A stretch of DNA of 64,000 nucleotides from Caldilineaceae bacterium (GTDB lineage Bacteria > Chloroflexota > Anaerolineae > Caldilineales > Caldilineaceae), in the NCBI GenBank assembly GCA_026645575.1, contig JAPKMW010000010.1, positions 104,473 through 168,472 of the forward strand, given 5' to 3'. Shown in pieces: positions 45,275-52,934 of this stretch (position 1 is its first letter; each line of letters starts with the position of its first letter). A program made the translations under genes and the position numbers. The notes below the pieces were generated by a model. That model was not told the DNA's origin. It worked only from the letters and a program-made list of their open reading frames with translations, and searched no databases.

Positions 45275-45396
45275 TGTTTGCTCAAACCATTCTAGTTGAA
45301 ATTACGGGAAAGAACGATGTTGTAACGAATATTCCTTATCCTATGGGCCGGGGCGTCACCGGCGGCTTATTGCGATAGGCAAGGAGATGAGGATTT

Positions 45397-46053
45397 ATGG
45401 CAAAGATCCGCCAACCATTGATTGTATTCAGCATCTGTCTATTGCTCCTGGCTGGTTGTATCGTTGCACCGGCCCCTGGTGCAAGCCCGACAATAGCGCC
45501 GGAGAAAGGGATCACCCAACGGATTGTCCACCATTTGCAAGCCGGTGAGACCCTCGACGAAATAACGGCGATTGAACTGCCCTTGCCCGCACATATTGCA
45601 CAGGAACAACTTCAGCGGTATTTTCGGTTGGGCGATCTCACCTTTGCCCTTGCGTTGCGCCCCTCTGTGAATGTCCCGTTGCCCCTCCCCTCCAATTCTA
45701 CACCAACCTTTGCCGGTCTACTTATTAGCGTACAAGGGGCGCCGTGGCAACCCTATCTTCAACTCAAAGACCAGAACAGTGCCGCAAAAAACAATCCCTA
45801 TTACCTCTGGCTGGAGGATGGCGCGCTCTATTTGACCGTTGTGGATCAACTGGGCGCTGGCAGTGGTGAGGGCAACTTAACACTCCTGCGTTTACCAACC
45901 GATGGTGTCTGGGCGTTTGCCGGTTGCTATTACTTTGGTTTCTATGGCGATCCGGCCCAGGATGGCGACTATTTTGCTGCTTCTCGCCAGCTTGATCGTC
46001 AGCAGAAGCAAGCCGATGAGCTGTGTGCAAATCTCCAAATTGTGCTTTTGTGA
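45397..46053 (+). CDS. lipoprotein of unknown function
   Basis: This 218-residue protein has a lipoprotein signal with lipobox LLLAGC (Cys21), then a Pro/Ala-rich linker. The remaining chain is predicted mainly beta with no family recognised. Preceded by AAGGAGATGAGG. It is convergent with the MFS remnant at the element junction. Confidence 0.75.
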   Translation: MAKIRQPLIVFSICLLLLAGCIVAPAPGASPTIAPEKGITQRIVHHLQAGETLDEITAIELPLPAHIAQEQLQRYFRLGDLTFALALRPSVNVPLPLPSNSTPTFAGLLISVQGAPWQPYLQLKDQNSAAKNNPYYLWLEDGALYLTVVDQLGAGSGEGNLTLLRLPTDGVWAFAGCYYFGFYGDPAQDGDYFAASRQLDRQQKQADELCANLQIVLL

Positions 46054-46080
46054 GCAACCGGCTGGCGGTGCAGCTTGCCA

Positions 46081-46572
46081 CTATTTCGCCATCGTACGGG
46101 TTGACTGAAGCCGCACCGCCAGCAACGCGCCCAACAGCGCCACTCCTGCCACGGCCCCAAAGACCATCTGATAAGCCGTGATGGGGAACAGGCTACTGCC
46201 CATTGTCTGGCGCAACAGTACACCGGCCAGTGTCGATCCCAAGATGCTGCCGGAAAAGCGGATCATGCTAAAGAGACCCGCCGCCGCCCCGGCTTGACGC
46301 TGAGGAATATCACTCATTGCCACCGCCGACAGCACCGCCAGTGACAACCCCGCTCCCATCCCCAGCACAAAAACGACGCCAACCACCAACCCGATTGGCG
46401 TTGTCGCCGGCAACTGTGAGAGAACCAACAACATGCTACTTTGCAAACTCAACCCGCCTGTAATCAACCAGCGCCCAAAGCCCCGATCGGATAAGCGACC
46501 GGCTAACGAGGTCGTTGTCAATAGCGCACCTGAATAGCTGGCGAGGATAATGCCCAAGGTTGCCGGGCGCAT
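46081..46572 (-). pseudogene. 3' part of MFS transporter gene cut by the element
   Basis: The visible 163 residues begin in a late helix: MRPATLGIILASYSGALLTT, then LAGRLSDRGFGRWLITGG (the D-R-x-G-R/K loop typical of the second MFS half) and five more helices. The frame stays open upstream to the recombinase stop codon (RQSTDIHG), with no start region. A typical MFS protein needs about 300 more N-terminal residues, which should lie beyond the right end of the element. The EmrB/QacA drug-exporter branch is the most likely. Confidence 0.85.
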
Positions 46573-46600
46573 CCCATGAATGTCCGTGGATTGTCGTTAA
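46573..46600. other. left attachment junction (attL region)
   Basis: Host MFS coding sequence meets the recombinase gene here. The recombinase stop TAA (46597-46599) is in the same frame as, and eight codons before, the MFS methionine. The exact core cannot be set without the other end; a serine recombinase would use a short core, often two bases, within about 50 bases. Confidence 0.65.
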
Positions 46601-48114
46601 TGAATACCGAATTTGTCAATTATGGCAAATACTCTTTTGTGAGCAACGAGGATGCGTAGTCGCTTACGCCACCAGGCGTTAGCGGTGCGCACGTCTGGAG
46701 TGGTGAGCATGGCGAGTCCGTGATCACGTATTTCCTGCGCTCTTTCCGTGCGTTTTGTGGCGTCTGGGATGGCATTGAGCGCCGTTTGTAGCGCTGCGAT
46801 GGTTTTTTGCCGATCTGCGATCTGGGCGTCAAATTCGGCCTTGCGCAGTCGATAGCGCTCTTTGCTCATGTCGCCACTAAGCAAAGCATCCTCGGCAATG
46901 AGTAGCTTCTTTTCAATGACGGCGATGGCGTCCTGGTGGGCGGCGATCTCCTTTTCGATGATGGGCCGCTGGTCGGCATTCTGTACGCCGACAATCTCAT
47001 GAAAAAAGGCATCTTCCTGCAACTTTTCGACAAACTTCTCTAGCCATGCCGTGATTGTTTTGAGTGTTGCGCCGCCGTGGTGACGGCAAACGTAGCGCTC
47101 GAATGTGTAGTTTTTGCCTCGCTTGAAGTCATTCCCGGCACGCACGCAGATTTTGCCGCCACAGATGGCACAGCGACACATGCGGCTGTAGCGGTATACG
47201 CTGCCTACGCTGCGCCGTGCTGCTCTGCGTTCGCTGCGCTCGGCTAGGATCGCCTTTGCCCTGGCCTCGCTGATGACGGCGGGATGTTTGCCACGGACGC
47301 AGATATAGCCGTCCTTGCTGTGCCATTCGACAAAGCCGGCATAGGTCATCGCTTTGCCGATAATTTCACGCACAGCGCCTGAGTACCAAAAATCTTGACC
47401 TGATGGCGATGGGATGCCTTGCGCCGTTAGATGCTCTGCGATCTTGTCTGTGCCTTGCCCTTCCTCGTATAGATCGTAGATGAGCAGCACGGTGTCTATG
47501 ATGGCCTGGTCAACCGTGTAGCCGACAACGGTGCGCTTCTCGTATTGCGCCACGTAACCCCACGGTACACGGTTGGAGAAAAAGCCATCTTGTACCCGCT
47601 TGCTGATGCCGCTTTGCGTGCGCTCTGTTAGCTGCTCTACCTCCCGTTGCGCCCCCACGCTGCGGAATGCGCCGATCAACCTTTCCTCGTAATTCTTGCC
47701 CAGGGCCATTGTAGACGGCGGCGACTCTATGTCATAAGGCTTAATGCCCACTTCCTCGCATATTTCTATCACGGTCATGGATAGCGACGCCTTGCGGCCT
47801 AGTCTTGACCTATCCAAGAAGATCAGCACATCGAACGGGCGCGGCTCCGCCTCTACCAGTTCCAGCAATTTGGCGTAGACAAAGCATTCATGGCGGTTGC
47901 CCTGCTCATCTACATAGTATCCCTTCACCGCCCTAGCCGCTCTGTCATACAGCGCAATGCTACGAGTTTCGCCAGGGACAACAAGCTCACCGACAACCGT
48001 CATATTCCATTTGGCGGCATGTTGCCGGCCTAGCTCCAACTGGCGCTCAATGCTCACCTTGTCAATAGCCGCTTGGCGCTTTGACGACACGGCTCCCCAA
48101 ATCAACGCTCTCAC
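46597..48114 (-). CDS. large serine recombinase (integrase)
   Basis: This is an approximately 505-residue recombinase that integrates and excises the element. The resolvase domain has the nucleophile region GAVSSKRQA (Ser near residue 10) and LIFLDRSRLGRKASLSM. The recombinase domain includes VPWGYVAQ and DFWYSGAVREIIGK. A zinc ribbon (CRCAICGGKICVR, CRHHGG) and a coiled coil complete the C-terminus. GTG 48114 has AAGGAA upstream; TTG 48135 is an alternative start giving 512 residues. The gene ends at the junction with the host MFS gene, as expected for an integrase next to att. Confidence 0.92.
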   Translation of the reverse strand: MRALIWGAVSSKRQAAIDKVSIERQLELGRQHAAKWNMTVVGELVVPGETRSIALYDRAARAVKGYYVDEQGNRHECFVYAKLLELVEAEPRPFDVLIFLDRSRLGRKASLSMTVIEICEEVGIKPYDIESPPSTMALGKNYEERLIGAFRSVGAQREVEQLTERTQSGISKRVQDGFFSNRVPWGYVAQYEKRTVVGYTVDQAIIDTVLLIYDLYEEGQGTDKIAEHLTAQGIPSPSGQDFWYSGAVREIIGKAMTYAGFVEWHSKDGYICVRGKHPAVISEARAKAILAERSERRAARRSVGSVYRYSRMCRCAICGGKICVRAGNDFKRGKNYTFERYVCRHHGGATLKTITAWLEKFVEKLQEDAFFHEIVGVQNADQRPIIEKEIAAHQDAIAVIEKKLLIAEDALLSGDMSKERYRLRKAEFDAQIADRQKTIAALQTALNAIPDATKRTERAQEIRDHGLAMLTTPDVRTANAWWRKRLRILVAHKRVFAIIDKFGIH

Positions 48115-48263
48115 TTTACAAAGTTCCTTACTCAAAATAACGTTAGTACAATGTTTTCTAGAAAACGAAATTAGCGCGAAGGATTTGCGCCAAACCTACG
48201 ATTAATTGGCTAGAAGCCTACGGATTGTCCGCAAGCGCCCCGCTAGTTAGATTGAGAACCGAA

Positions 48264-48440
48264 ATGATCATTGTCGAATCAAAAGAATTCGTCACCCTGC
48301 CCGCCGATTTTGTACGCCTGCCCCGTGAGGAACGGCGTAAAATCTTAGATAGCTTGAAAGAGCGCCTTACCGCTGCGCTACAGCATCACGAACAGCAGCC
48401 ATCATCAAGCCCTGCGTCGGTCTATTTTACTCAAAATTAA
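48264..48440 (+). CDS. small hypothetical protein
   Basis: This 58-residue protein starts at ATG 48264 and has an FVTLPADFVRLPREERRKIL motif, reminiscent of small phage regulatory or antitoxin-like peptides; the family is not recognised. It runs divergently from the recombinase and overlaps the end of the repressor gene by 36 bases, tail to tail. Confidence 0.45.
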   Translation: MIIVESKEFVTLPADFVRLPREERRKILDSLKERLTAALQHHEQQPSSSPASVYFTQN

Positions 48441-48866
48441 CTTTGCTCGGCTGGCGTCTTTGGATTCCAGTCGAGTAACAACACCCGCTAGAATCTCGCC
48501 GTATTCCTTTTCGATGAGGCGGCGAGATTCGTTCTCTTGCGCCAATCCCCTTGCCAAGTTCAGCACGATTTGGCGCAAATTTTCGTCCATGCTGTCAACC
48601 AGTAGGCCGATCTCGTTGGCGGCATCGCTGTAAAATGCTTCCGGTTGCGGCGGCGTCAATTCGTCGCCAGTCACCAACAAATGCACGTTGGTCTTTAGCG
48701 CCGCCGCCAGCCCTGCCAGTTGCGCCATTGACGGCTCGTATAGCCCTAGTTCCACCTTGCTAAGGCTGGTGCGATTCATGCCAACTCGCTCCGCTAATTC
48801 GCCCTGACTCAGCCCCATCGTTTCCCGCAGGTACTTGATACGCTTTCCCGGCGCTTCGATCTCCAT
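48405..48866 (-). CDS. XRE-family repressor (CI-like)
   Basis: This 153-residue protein has an N-terminal HTH_XRE domain: KRIKYLRETMGLSQGELAER, VGMNRTSLSKVELGLYEP. The C-terminal half is helical without an S24/LexA-type peptidase signature, so RecA-mediated self-cleavage is not expected. ATG 48866 is chosen (AAGG upstream); ORF extension to 48905 is less likely. It is divergent from the Cro-like gene with three operator-like sites between them, and is the likely lysogeny repressor. Confidence 0.85.
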   Translation of the reverse strand: MEIEAPGKRIKYLRETMGLSQGELAERVGMNRTSLSKVELGLYEPSMAQLAGLAAALKTNVHLLVTGDELTPPQPEAFYSDAANEIGLLVDSMDENLRQIVLNLARGLAQENESRRLIEKEYGEILAGVVTRLESKDASRAKLILSKIDRRRA

Positions 48867-48951
48867 AATTGCCGACCTTTCATAAAATTGTGTGTATAAC
48901 AACATTTTATTCTATCATCCTTTCTACCTTTTGTTCTCTTTAAGAAAATAT

Positions 48952-49037
48952 GTTACAAATCAGCACTTTTGCCCCTTGACAAGCGCCAAATAGGTATGAT
49001 ATAGTGCTTGTAAAGCACAAATGTTACTTTTTAGCAC
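48952..49037. promoter_or_regulatory. three 15-bp operator-like sites
   Basis: GTTACAAATCAGCAC (48952-48966), GTGCTTGTAAAGCAC (49004-49018) and GTTACTTTTTAGCAC (49023-49037) share right half AGCAC and spacing; the middle one is a perfect palindrome GTGCT-N5-AGCAC. They flank the plus-strand promoter and lie between the divergent repressor and Cro-like genes, a layout like lambda OR. Confidence 0.65.
48976..49005 (+). promoter_or_regulatory. sigma70-type promoter for the Cro-like gene
   Basis: TTGACA (48976-48981) and TATAGT (49000-49005) are separated by 18 bases. The second operator-like site overlaps the -10 box and predicted start point, so repressor bound there would block early transcription. 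Confidence 0.65.
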
Positions 49038-49051
49038 AGAGAGGGGTGTCA

Positions 49052-49318
49052 ATGAGAAAGAACATGATCAGCTTGCCGGCCATCCACATCGACAAAGCAG
49101 CTTTGCGGCAGCGCATCGGGCAACGGATTCGTGAGCGGCGGGAAGCAATGCAAATTTCGCAAGCAGCGCTGGCGGCGGCGTGCGGTATTGATCGGACTCG
49201 GCTATCTCGCATTGAGACGGGCAAGGGTGGCATGAGCGCAGAGTCAGCCGCAGTGCTAGCGACGGCGTTAGAGGTAAATCCAGATGACTTACTGGGAGAG
49301 CGTGGCAGCGACGTATGA
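49052..49318 (+). CDS. Cro-like XRE regulator
   Basis: This 88-residue HTH protein starts at ATG 49052 behind GAGAGGGG. The HTH is RIRERREAMQISQAALAAAC, GIDRTRLSRIETGKGG, MSAESAAVLATALEVNPDDLL. It is the first gene of the rightward early transcript, opposite the repressor, and is expected to compete for the same operators. Confidence 0.85.
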   Translation: MRKNMISLPAIHIDKAALRQRIGQRIRERREAMQISQAALAAACGIDRTRLSRIETGKGGMSAESAAVLATALEVNPDDLLGERGSDV

Positions 49319-49407
49319 TGCTCCTGTCTTTGTCATAGACGGTGTACCGTTCTATAGCCACAATTATATAGAGTTTCTTAGAAATTTCACAAACGGAAAG
49401 GCAGCAA

Positions 49408-49761
49408 ATGTCAAAGCAGATTTACGACAAAAGCGCAGTGTACCAAAGCGAAGTGTTGCCCCTGTTGGAGCAACTGCAAGCCGTGTGCAATCAGCATGAC
49501 TTGCCTGTCTTTGCGCTGGTGGCAACGCAGTACGACGGTGAGCGCCACGAAACAGCGTGCTTGGCGTATGGCGACCCGGCACGGATGCCCGATAGCATGG
49601 CCGTGCTGATGGGCCTTGTGGCGGCTGGTGGCGGTGAAATGCTTGATTATGCTCTACGCATGATAGACGAGACACTGACACGCATCTGGGCTGATGCAAA
49701 GCGCCAGGAGCAACGCAAGGCAATGTATAGCCAAATGGCACAGAAGGCAAAGCTTAACTAA
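49408..49761 (+). CDS. early hypothetical protein
   Basis: This 117-residue protein follows GGAAAGG. A central segment ALVATQYDGERHETACLAYG and a basic C-terminal helix (DAKRQEQRKAMYSQMAQKAK) are visible. It is similar in size and location to early phage genes of unknown function. A 28-residue membrane peptide overlaps its stop codon. Confidence 0.55.
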   Translation: MSKQIYDKSAVYQSEVLPLLEQLQAVCNQHDLPVFALVATQYDGERHETACLAYGDPARMPDSMAVLMGLVAAGGGEMLDYALRMIDETLTRIWADAKRQEQRKAMYSQMAQKAKLN

Positions 49762-49847
49762 TGTGGTGGATTGTGGCGTACTTCGTAATTAGTTCTGCGT
49801 TCTTGTGGTCGCTGTGCGTAGCAGCGGCCAGAGGTGATCAAAGCTGA
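49761..49847 (+). CDS. 28-residue membrane peptide
   Basis: MWWIVAYFVISSAFLWSLCV followed by AAARGDQS is a single-TM peptide. Its ATG overlaps the preceding stop as TAATG, the same coupling used by other genes in this element. No family known. Confidence 0.5.
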   Translation: MWWIVAYFVISSAFLWSLCVAAARGDQS

Positions 49848-49852
49848 AAAAC

Positions 49853-49993
49853 GAGGCGGCTCCACGGTGGGAACGTGGGCATACAATGACCGGCCTGATC
49901 AGCCGCAGTATGCAGGTGGTTCGACTCCACAACGGCGGGTGGGCTTCGCAGCCGGGGTAACTCGGCTTCCTGGTTCGATTCCAGCACGCCTCA
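49853..49993 (+). ncRNA. tRNA-like structured RNA candidate
   Basis: A 6-bp closing stem GAGGCG/CGCCTC (49853-49858 with 49987-49992) followed by A resembles an acceptor stem and discriminator. Inside are a D-arm-like stem CCAC/GTGG with a GG-containing 9-base loop (49862-49878) and an anticodon-like stem CATAC/GTATG with a 23-base loop that itself folds. Two T-arm-like hairpins follow, GTGG-TTCGACT-CCAC and CTGG-TTCGATT-CCAG, with an AGCCG/CGGCT hairpin between them. At 141 bases it is too long for a normal tRNA. It lies in the leader of the operon starting at 50,033. Confidence 0.45.
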
Positions 49994-50032
49994 TTGAGTA
50001 CAATGTTTTTCAAGAAGAAAGGATAACGCCAA

Positions 50033-50623
50033 ATGGCAAAGACAAGTAGTGAAGTTATTCAGTTACCAGAGTTGAAGCAACGCAAGGCGATCATCAAGGT
50101 TCGTGGTACATCGCCACTGATTACCCATCCTTTTGGGCAGAAGGCGCTGAAAAGCATTCAGGACAAGCAAGCGGGCAAGGCGAAAAACGCCAAGCATGAC
50201 ATTCGTGATCCTGAGCAGGAATACCAGGATTCAATGTACATCCGTGAGGATGGGTCTTATGGCTTTCCCGCCGTTGGCTTTAAGGGTTCCGTAGTGACGG
50301 CAGCGAATGACGCCGGTATCCAGAAAGTGCTTGCCCGCCGTGCCTTCCATGTGGTCGGCGGCGAACTGGTCAAAATCGAAGGTGAACCGTCCATGCGCAC
50401 TGACCGTGTGACTATCGGCATGGGCACGACTGATTTACGCTACCGTGCTGAGTTCAAAGAGTGGTCAGCAGATGTGCCGATTGTCTTCAATGAAGGCGTG
50501 ATCACGCTTGAGCAACTCGTGAATCTGTTCCGTATCGCCGGCTTTGGCGTTGGCATCGGTGAATGGCGACCGGAGCGCAACGGCATCTACGGCACATGGG
50601 AAGTAGAAGGGGTGATCGGGTAA
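50033..50623 (+). CDS. conserved phage protein, possible RAMP-like fold
   Basis: This 196-residue protein is recognisable as a widespread phage family: IIKVRGTSPLITHPFGQKA, RDPEQEYQDSMYIREDGSYG, FPAVGFKGSVVTAA, MRTDRVTIGMGTTDLRYR, and FGVGIGEWRPERNGIYGTWE near the C-terminus. The Gly-rich end and strand pattern suggest a ferredoxin-like RAMP fold, which is only an inference. In phages it often sits beside recombination or replication genes. The RBS module GAAAGGATAACGCC precedes the ATG, and the next gene overlaps as TAATG. Confidence 0.7.
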   Translation: MAKTSSEVIQLPELKQRKAIIKVRGTSPLITHPFGQKALKSIQDKQAGKAKNAKHDIRDPEQEYQDSMYIREDGSYGFPAVGFKGSVVTAANDAGIQKVLARRAFHVVGGELVKIEGEPSMRTDRVTIGMGTTDLRYRAEFKEWSADVPIVFNEGVITLEQLVNLFRIAGFGVGIGEWRPERNGIYGTWEVEGVIG

Positions 50624-51111
50624 TGAATAGCTACGCCTGGAAATGGAATGTCAAAGCCGATCCGCAGAAGGTCGGCACCGAACTAGAGGCCATCTACGAG
50701 GAGAACGGCAAAGTAACGCCTCAGCTTATCGTGGAAGACGCACGCAACCCTCAGCGTGAGACACACGGTTTGATCGAATGGGACGATGCTACAGCCGCCG
50801 AAGGTTATCGCCTTGAGCAAGCACGGTATATCACCCGCAATATTATCGTTGTGCGGTCTGAGCCAGCCGCCGAAAAGGAAGAGGAAAAGGTCATCAAGTT
50901 TCGTGCCTTTGAAAATGTCATGGTTGACAAAGAGCAATTCTTTATGCCCATGCGGGAAGCGGTGAGCCGTCCAGATACTCGCAACTACATGCTAGATCAG
51001 GCAATGCGGGCGCTGGCCTCTTTCCGCCAAAAGTACGGCATGATCAAGGAACTAGTCGCCGTTATGGACGCTATCGACAGCATCGAAAAGACGTACAAGC
51101 AAGCGGCGTAA
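50623..51111 (+). CDS. conserved phage protein
   Basis: This 162-residue protein starts at an ATG overlapping the previous stop. WKWNVKADPQKVGTELEAIY and the VTPQLIVEDARNPQRETHGL, IEWDDATAAEGYRLEQARYI segments recur in siphophage early regions next to the preceding family. The C-terminal half is helical and charged. Function unknown; coupling suggests a complex with the preceding protein. Confidence 0.65.
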   Translation: MNSYAWKWNVKADPQKVGTELEAIYEENGKVTPQLIVEDARNPQRETHGLIEWDDATAAEGYRLEQARYITRNIIVVRSEPAAEKEEEKVIKFRAFENVMVDKEQFFMPMREAVSRPDTRNYMLDQAMRALASFRQKYGMIKELVAVMDAIDSIEKTYKQAA

Positions 51112-51440
51112 CATGGCAGGCTTGGCGGGGCTAGGCGTGTTACGGCTAGGCCCGGCTAGGTGCGTTCCGGCATGGCAAGTTCCGGCATGGCAGGCGAGGT
51201 GAGTTGTGGCGAGGCGAGTCATCGTGCGGTTAGGCAAGGCATGGTGTGTCAGGGCAAGGCAGGCGAGGCCCGGTGAGTCGGTGTGTGGCATGGCATGGTT
51301 AGGCGAGTTGCGTTTTGGCATGGCAGGCGCGGTTGGTCATCGTGTGGTGGGGCTAGTCGGGGTTAGGCACGGCCTGTCAGGCGCGGCTAGTAGCGGTCGG
51401 GCAGGGCAAGGTAATTCAAGGTACGTTATCGCAGGGCAAG
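51112..51440. repeat. GGCATGGC/GGCGAGGC low-complexity block
   Basis: Roughly 330 bases are built from G-rich 4-6 base words such as GGCATGGC, GGCAAGGC, GGCGAGGC, GGCTAGGC and GGTTAGGC, nearly devoid of A/T runs. The plus strand has strong purine/GT bias. ORFs across it encode Arg/Gly/Ala-rich peptides that are by-products of composition. Such blocks occur at similar positions in some other phages. Confidence 0.75.
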
Positions 51441-51447
51441 AATAAAC

Positions 51448-51479
51448 GGCTATAGCGATGTTAGTCCATCGCTATAGCC
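51448..51479. repeat. 13-bp perfect palindrome
   Basis: GGCTATAGCGATG (51448-51460) pairs exactly with CATCGCTATAGCC (51467-51479) around TTAGTC. There is no T run after it. It marks the end of the low-complexity block and may be an RNA-processing or protein-binding stem. Confidence 0.65.
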
Positions 51480-51545
51480 AAATGTATCGCTAGGGTTAGT
51501 AGCGACACGATAGGGCAGTATACCCGTACTGCCGTGTTGTTGCAA

Positions 51546-51579
51546 CCCTTAGCCAAGAAAGGCAAGGGATTTTTTATTT
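51546..51579 (+). terminator. intrinsic terminator
   Basis: CCCTT-A-GCC pairs with GGC-AAGGG around AAGAAA, then ATTTTTTATTT. This has all parts of a rho-independent terminator with a single bulged A. It closes the transcript from the 50.0-51.1 kb genes and lies just before the next gene set. Confidence 0.75.
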
Positions 51580-51581
51580 CT

Positions 51582-51656
51582 ATGACCAGTCTTGCAATTG
51601 TAGCGCTTATCGTGGGGCTTGTTGCCCTGTATTTCGCAGAAAGGATAAAAGCTTGA
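51582..51656 (+). CDS. 24-residue membrane peptide
   Basis: MTSLAIVALIVGLVALYFAE followed by RIKA is one TM helix with a basic end. AAGGGA lies about 14 bases upstream, inside the terminator stem. Its stop overlaps the start of the DUF1232 gene. Very short, so confidence is low. Confidence 0.4.
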   Translation: MTSLAIVALIVGLVALYFAERIKA

Positions 51657-51856
51657 ACCAAATTCAACAACCACGGCGGCGGCGCATTGATCCACGGATG
51701 ATCGTCGCCGTCCTTGCGGCGCTGTATGGCCTAAGCCCCATTGACGGAATTCCAGACATTTTGCCAGTTATCGGCCAGCTTGACGACGCTGGCGTTATCG
51801 GCATCGCCTTGATTGCCGTGCTGTTTCTGTCATTAACAGGAGGAGAACAAGAATGA
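51653..51856 (+). CDS. DUF1232 (YkvA-like) small membrane protein
   Basis: This 67-residue protein starts at TTG behind GAAAGGATAAAAGC. LYGLSPIDGIPDILPVIGQLDD is the DUF1232 signature, followed by a hydrophobic helix (GIALIAVLFLSLTG). DUF1232 proteins are small membrane-associated proteins of unclear function, occasionally found in phages. It overlaps the next gene by four bases. Confidence 0.8.
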   Translation: MNQIQQPRRRRIDPRMIVAVLAALYGLSPIDGIPDILPVIGQLDDAGVIGIALIAVLFLSLTGGEQE

Positions 51857-52404
51857 TCACCAAAATCGCCATCGCCGTTATTGCGCTTTTCGTTGTCGTC
51901 GGTGTTGCCAGCGCCGCCGAGTGGCAGCCATCGTGGGCGCCTGAACCCATCCCGCTTGTACCAGGGCAGGAGTATCGTACCGGTAGCCCACTGAGTAAGC
52001 CAGGGCTGGGCGGCTTGTTCGGTGCTATCTTTGAAAGCACCTACGGCGGGCAACAGTTCAAAGGCGGCGGCACTGTGCTGTACACGGGCAATGGCTTTGT
52101 GGATACCACCAGTTACAGCGGCGGCGCTACCCAACCGCCAGCAGCGCAAGAAGCGACTTGCCCACACATCACCGTGAACGGCGAAACGTTTTGTACGTAC
52201 CAGCGCCTCCACGATGCGCAGGCGGCGCAACAGGGCATGGTAGACGCACTGCCTACGCCGTCCGATCCCACGTTGCCGGCTGAACTGGGCAGAGAGAATA
52301 AGCCTCGTGCCGTTGTACCGATCTGTGAGGCGTCGCAGCGTCTTGTTGTCTTCCATGTGCCTGATGATGAGTTGGGCGTCCGTTTAGTCTACGCTTGCCA
52401 GTAA
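51853..52404 (+). CDS. secreted protein of unknown function
   Basis: This 183-residue protein has a Sec signal (IAIAVIALFVVVGVASA-AE) and a Gly-rich, Cys-poor mature part with three later Cys residues. The family is not recognised. Export of an element-encoded protein with adjacent small membrane proteins suggests a role at the cell envelope. It starts in an ATGA-type overlap with the DUF1232 gene. Confidence 0.6.
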   Translation: MITKIAIAVIALFVVVGVASAAEWQPSWAPEPIPLVPGQEYRTGSPLSKPGLGGLFGAIFESTYGGQQFKGGGTVLYTGNGFVDTTSYSGGATQPPAAQEATCPHITVNGETFCTYQRLHDAQAAQQGMVDALPTPSDPTLPAELGRENKPRAVVPICEASQRLVVFHVPDDELGVRLVYACQ

Positions 52405-52418
52405 CGAAAGGATAACGC

Positions 52419-52616
52419 ATGAGAGACACGAATGTTACGGTTAATGTTGGCAGCGGTTCCAACGCATTGCTACAGGTTATTGCGCCCCTGATCTCGTTGC
52501 TGGCGCTAGTGCTGTTTATTGTGATCGTCTTGGCGTTCCTTGGCGTCATGTTCTGGTTTGCCGGGGAAGCGGGCAATTTGTTGGAAGGTATTTTTGTCTT
52601 TCTCGGCAAACTTTAG
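52419..52616 (+). CDS. small membrane protein
   Basis: This 65-residue protein has a long hydrophobic stretch (LISLLALVLFIVIVLAFLGV, about residues 24-47), probably one or two TM helices. It begins with GAAAGGATAACGC directly before ATG, the element's repeated RBS module. Function unknown. Confidence 0.6.
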   Translation: MRDTNVTVNVGSGSNALLQVIAPLISLLALVLFIVIVLAFLGVMFWFAGEAGNLLEGIFVFLGKL

Positions 52617-52628
52617 AAAGGATAACGC

Positions 52629-52934
52629 ATGAGTGATCGACGCGATCAGATGGCAGAGATGATCCAGACGGCTAAAGCGGCGGCGAAAGGCGGCATTAGC
52701 AAAGTTGCCATCATCGGCTTTATCGGCGCTCTCATTGTCTTTACCATCTGTTCAGCGCCGTTCATGCTGGGCCTGTGGTGGTGGAACAAAGCGCCCACAA
52801 TGCCAACCCGCAAGGCAATACCCATTGTGCAGCCGCTCAACGCACCCACGGCGCTATGTGGGCCTAGCGAGTGGCTGGGCTGGTACGACACGGCGCAGGG
52901 CCGTCAGTATTTTTGCACACCGAGAGTTAAGTAA
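52629..52934 (+). CDS. membrane protein of unknown function
   Basis: This 101-residue protein has one TM segment (VAIIGFIGALIVFTICSAPF, about residues 26-50), then a Trp-rich WWWNK boundary. The C-terminal segment (ALCGPSEWLGWYDTAQGRQYF) has two Cys residues, perhaps disulphide-bonded if outside. Same RBS module GAAAGGATAACGC. It overlaps the FtsK start as TAATG. Confidence 0.6.
   Translation: MSDRRDQMAEMIQTAKAAAKGGISKVAIIGFIGALIVFTICSAPFMLGLWWWNKAPTMPTRKAIPIVQPLNAPTALCGPSEWLGWYDTAQGRQYFCTPRVK

Noticed and set aside
46081..46572. Complete small MFS protein
   Set aside because: Lacks the N-terminal half; the frame opens into the recombinase gene with no start region.
49284..49499. 71-codon ORF overlapping the Cro-like gene and the gene at 49,408
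   Set aside because: Overlaps both neighbours in other frames, with weak start context; the gene at 49,408 has a good RBS.
49853..49993. A standard tRNA gene
   Set aside because: Length of 141 bases, a 23-base anticodon loop and two T-arm-like hairpins do not fit a canonical cloverleaf.
49834..50049. 71-codon ORF across the tRNA-like region
   Set aside because: Product (for example RLPGSIPARL) looks like translated T-arm sequence; the region folds as RNA instead.
51206..51445. 79-codon ORF in the low-complexity block
   Set aside because: Arg/Gly/Ala product follows from the GGC-word repeats; no RBS and no family.
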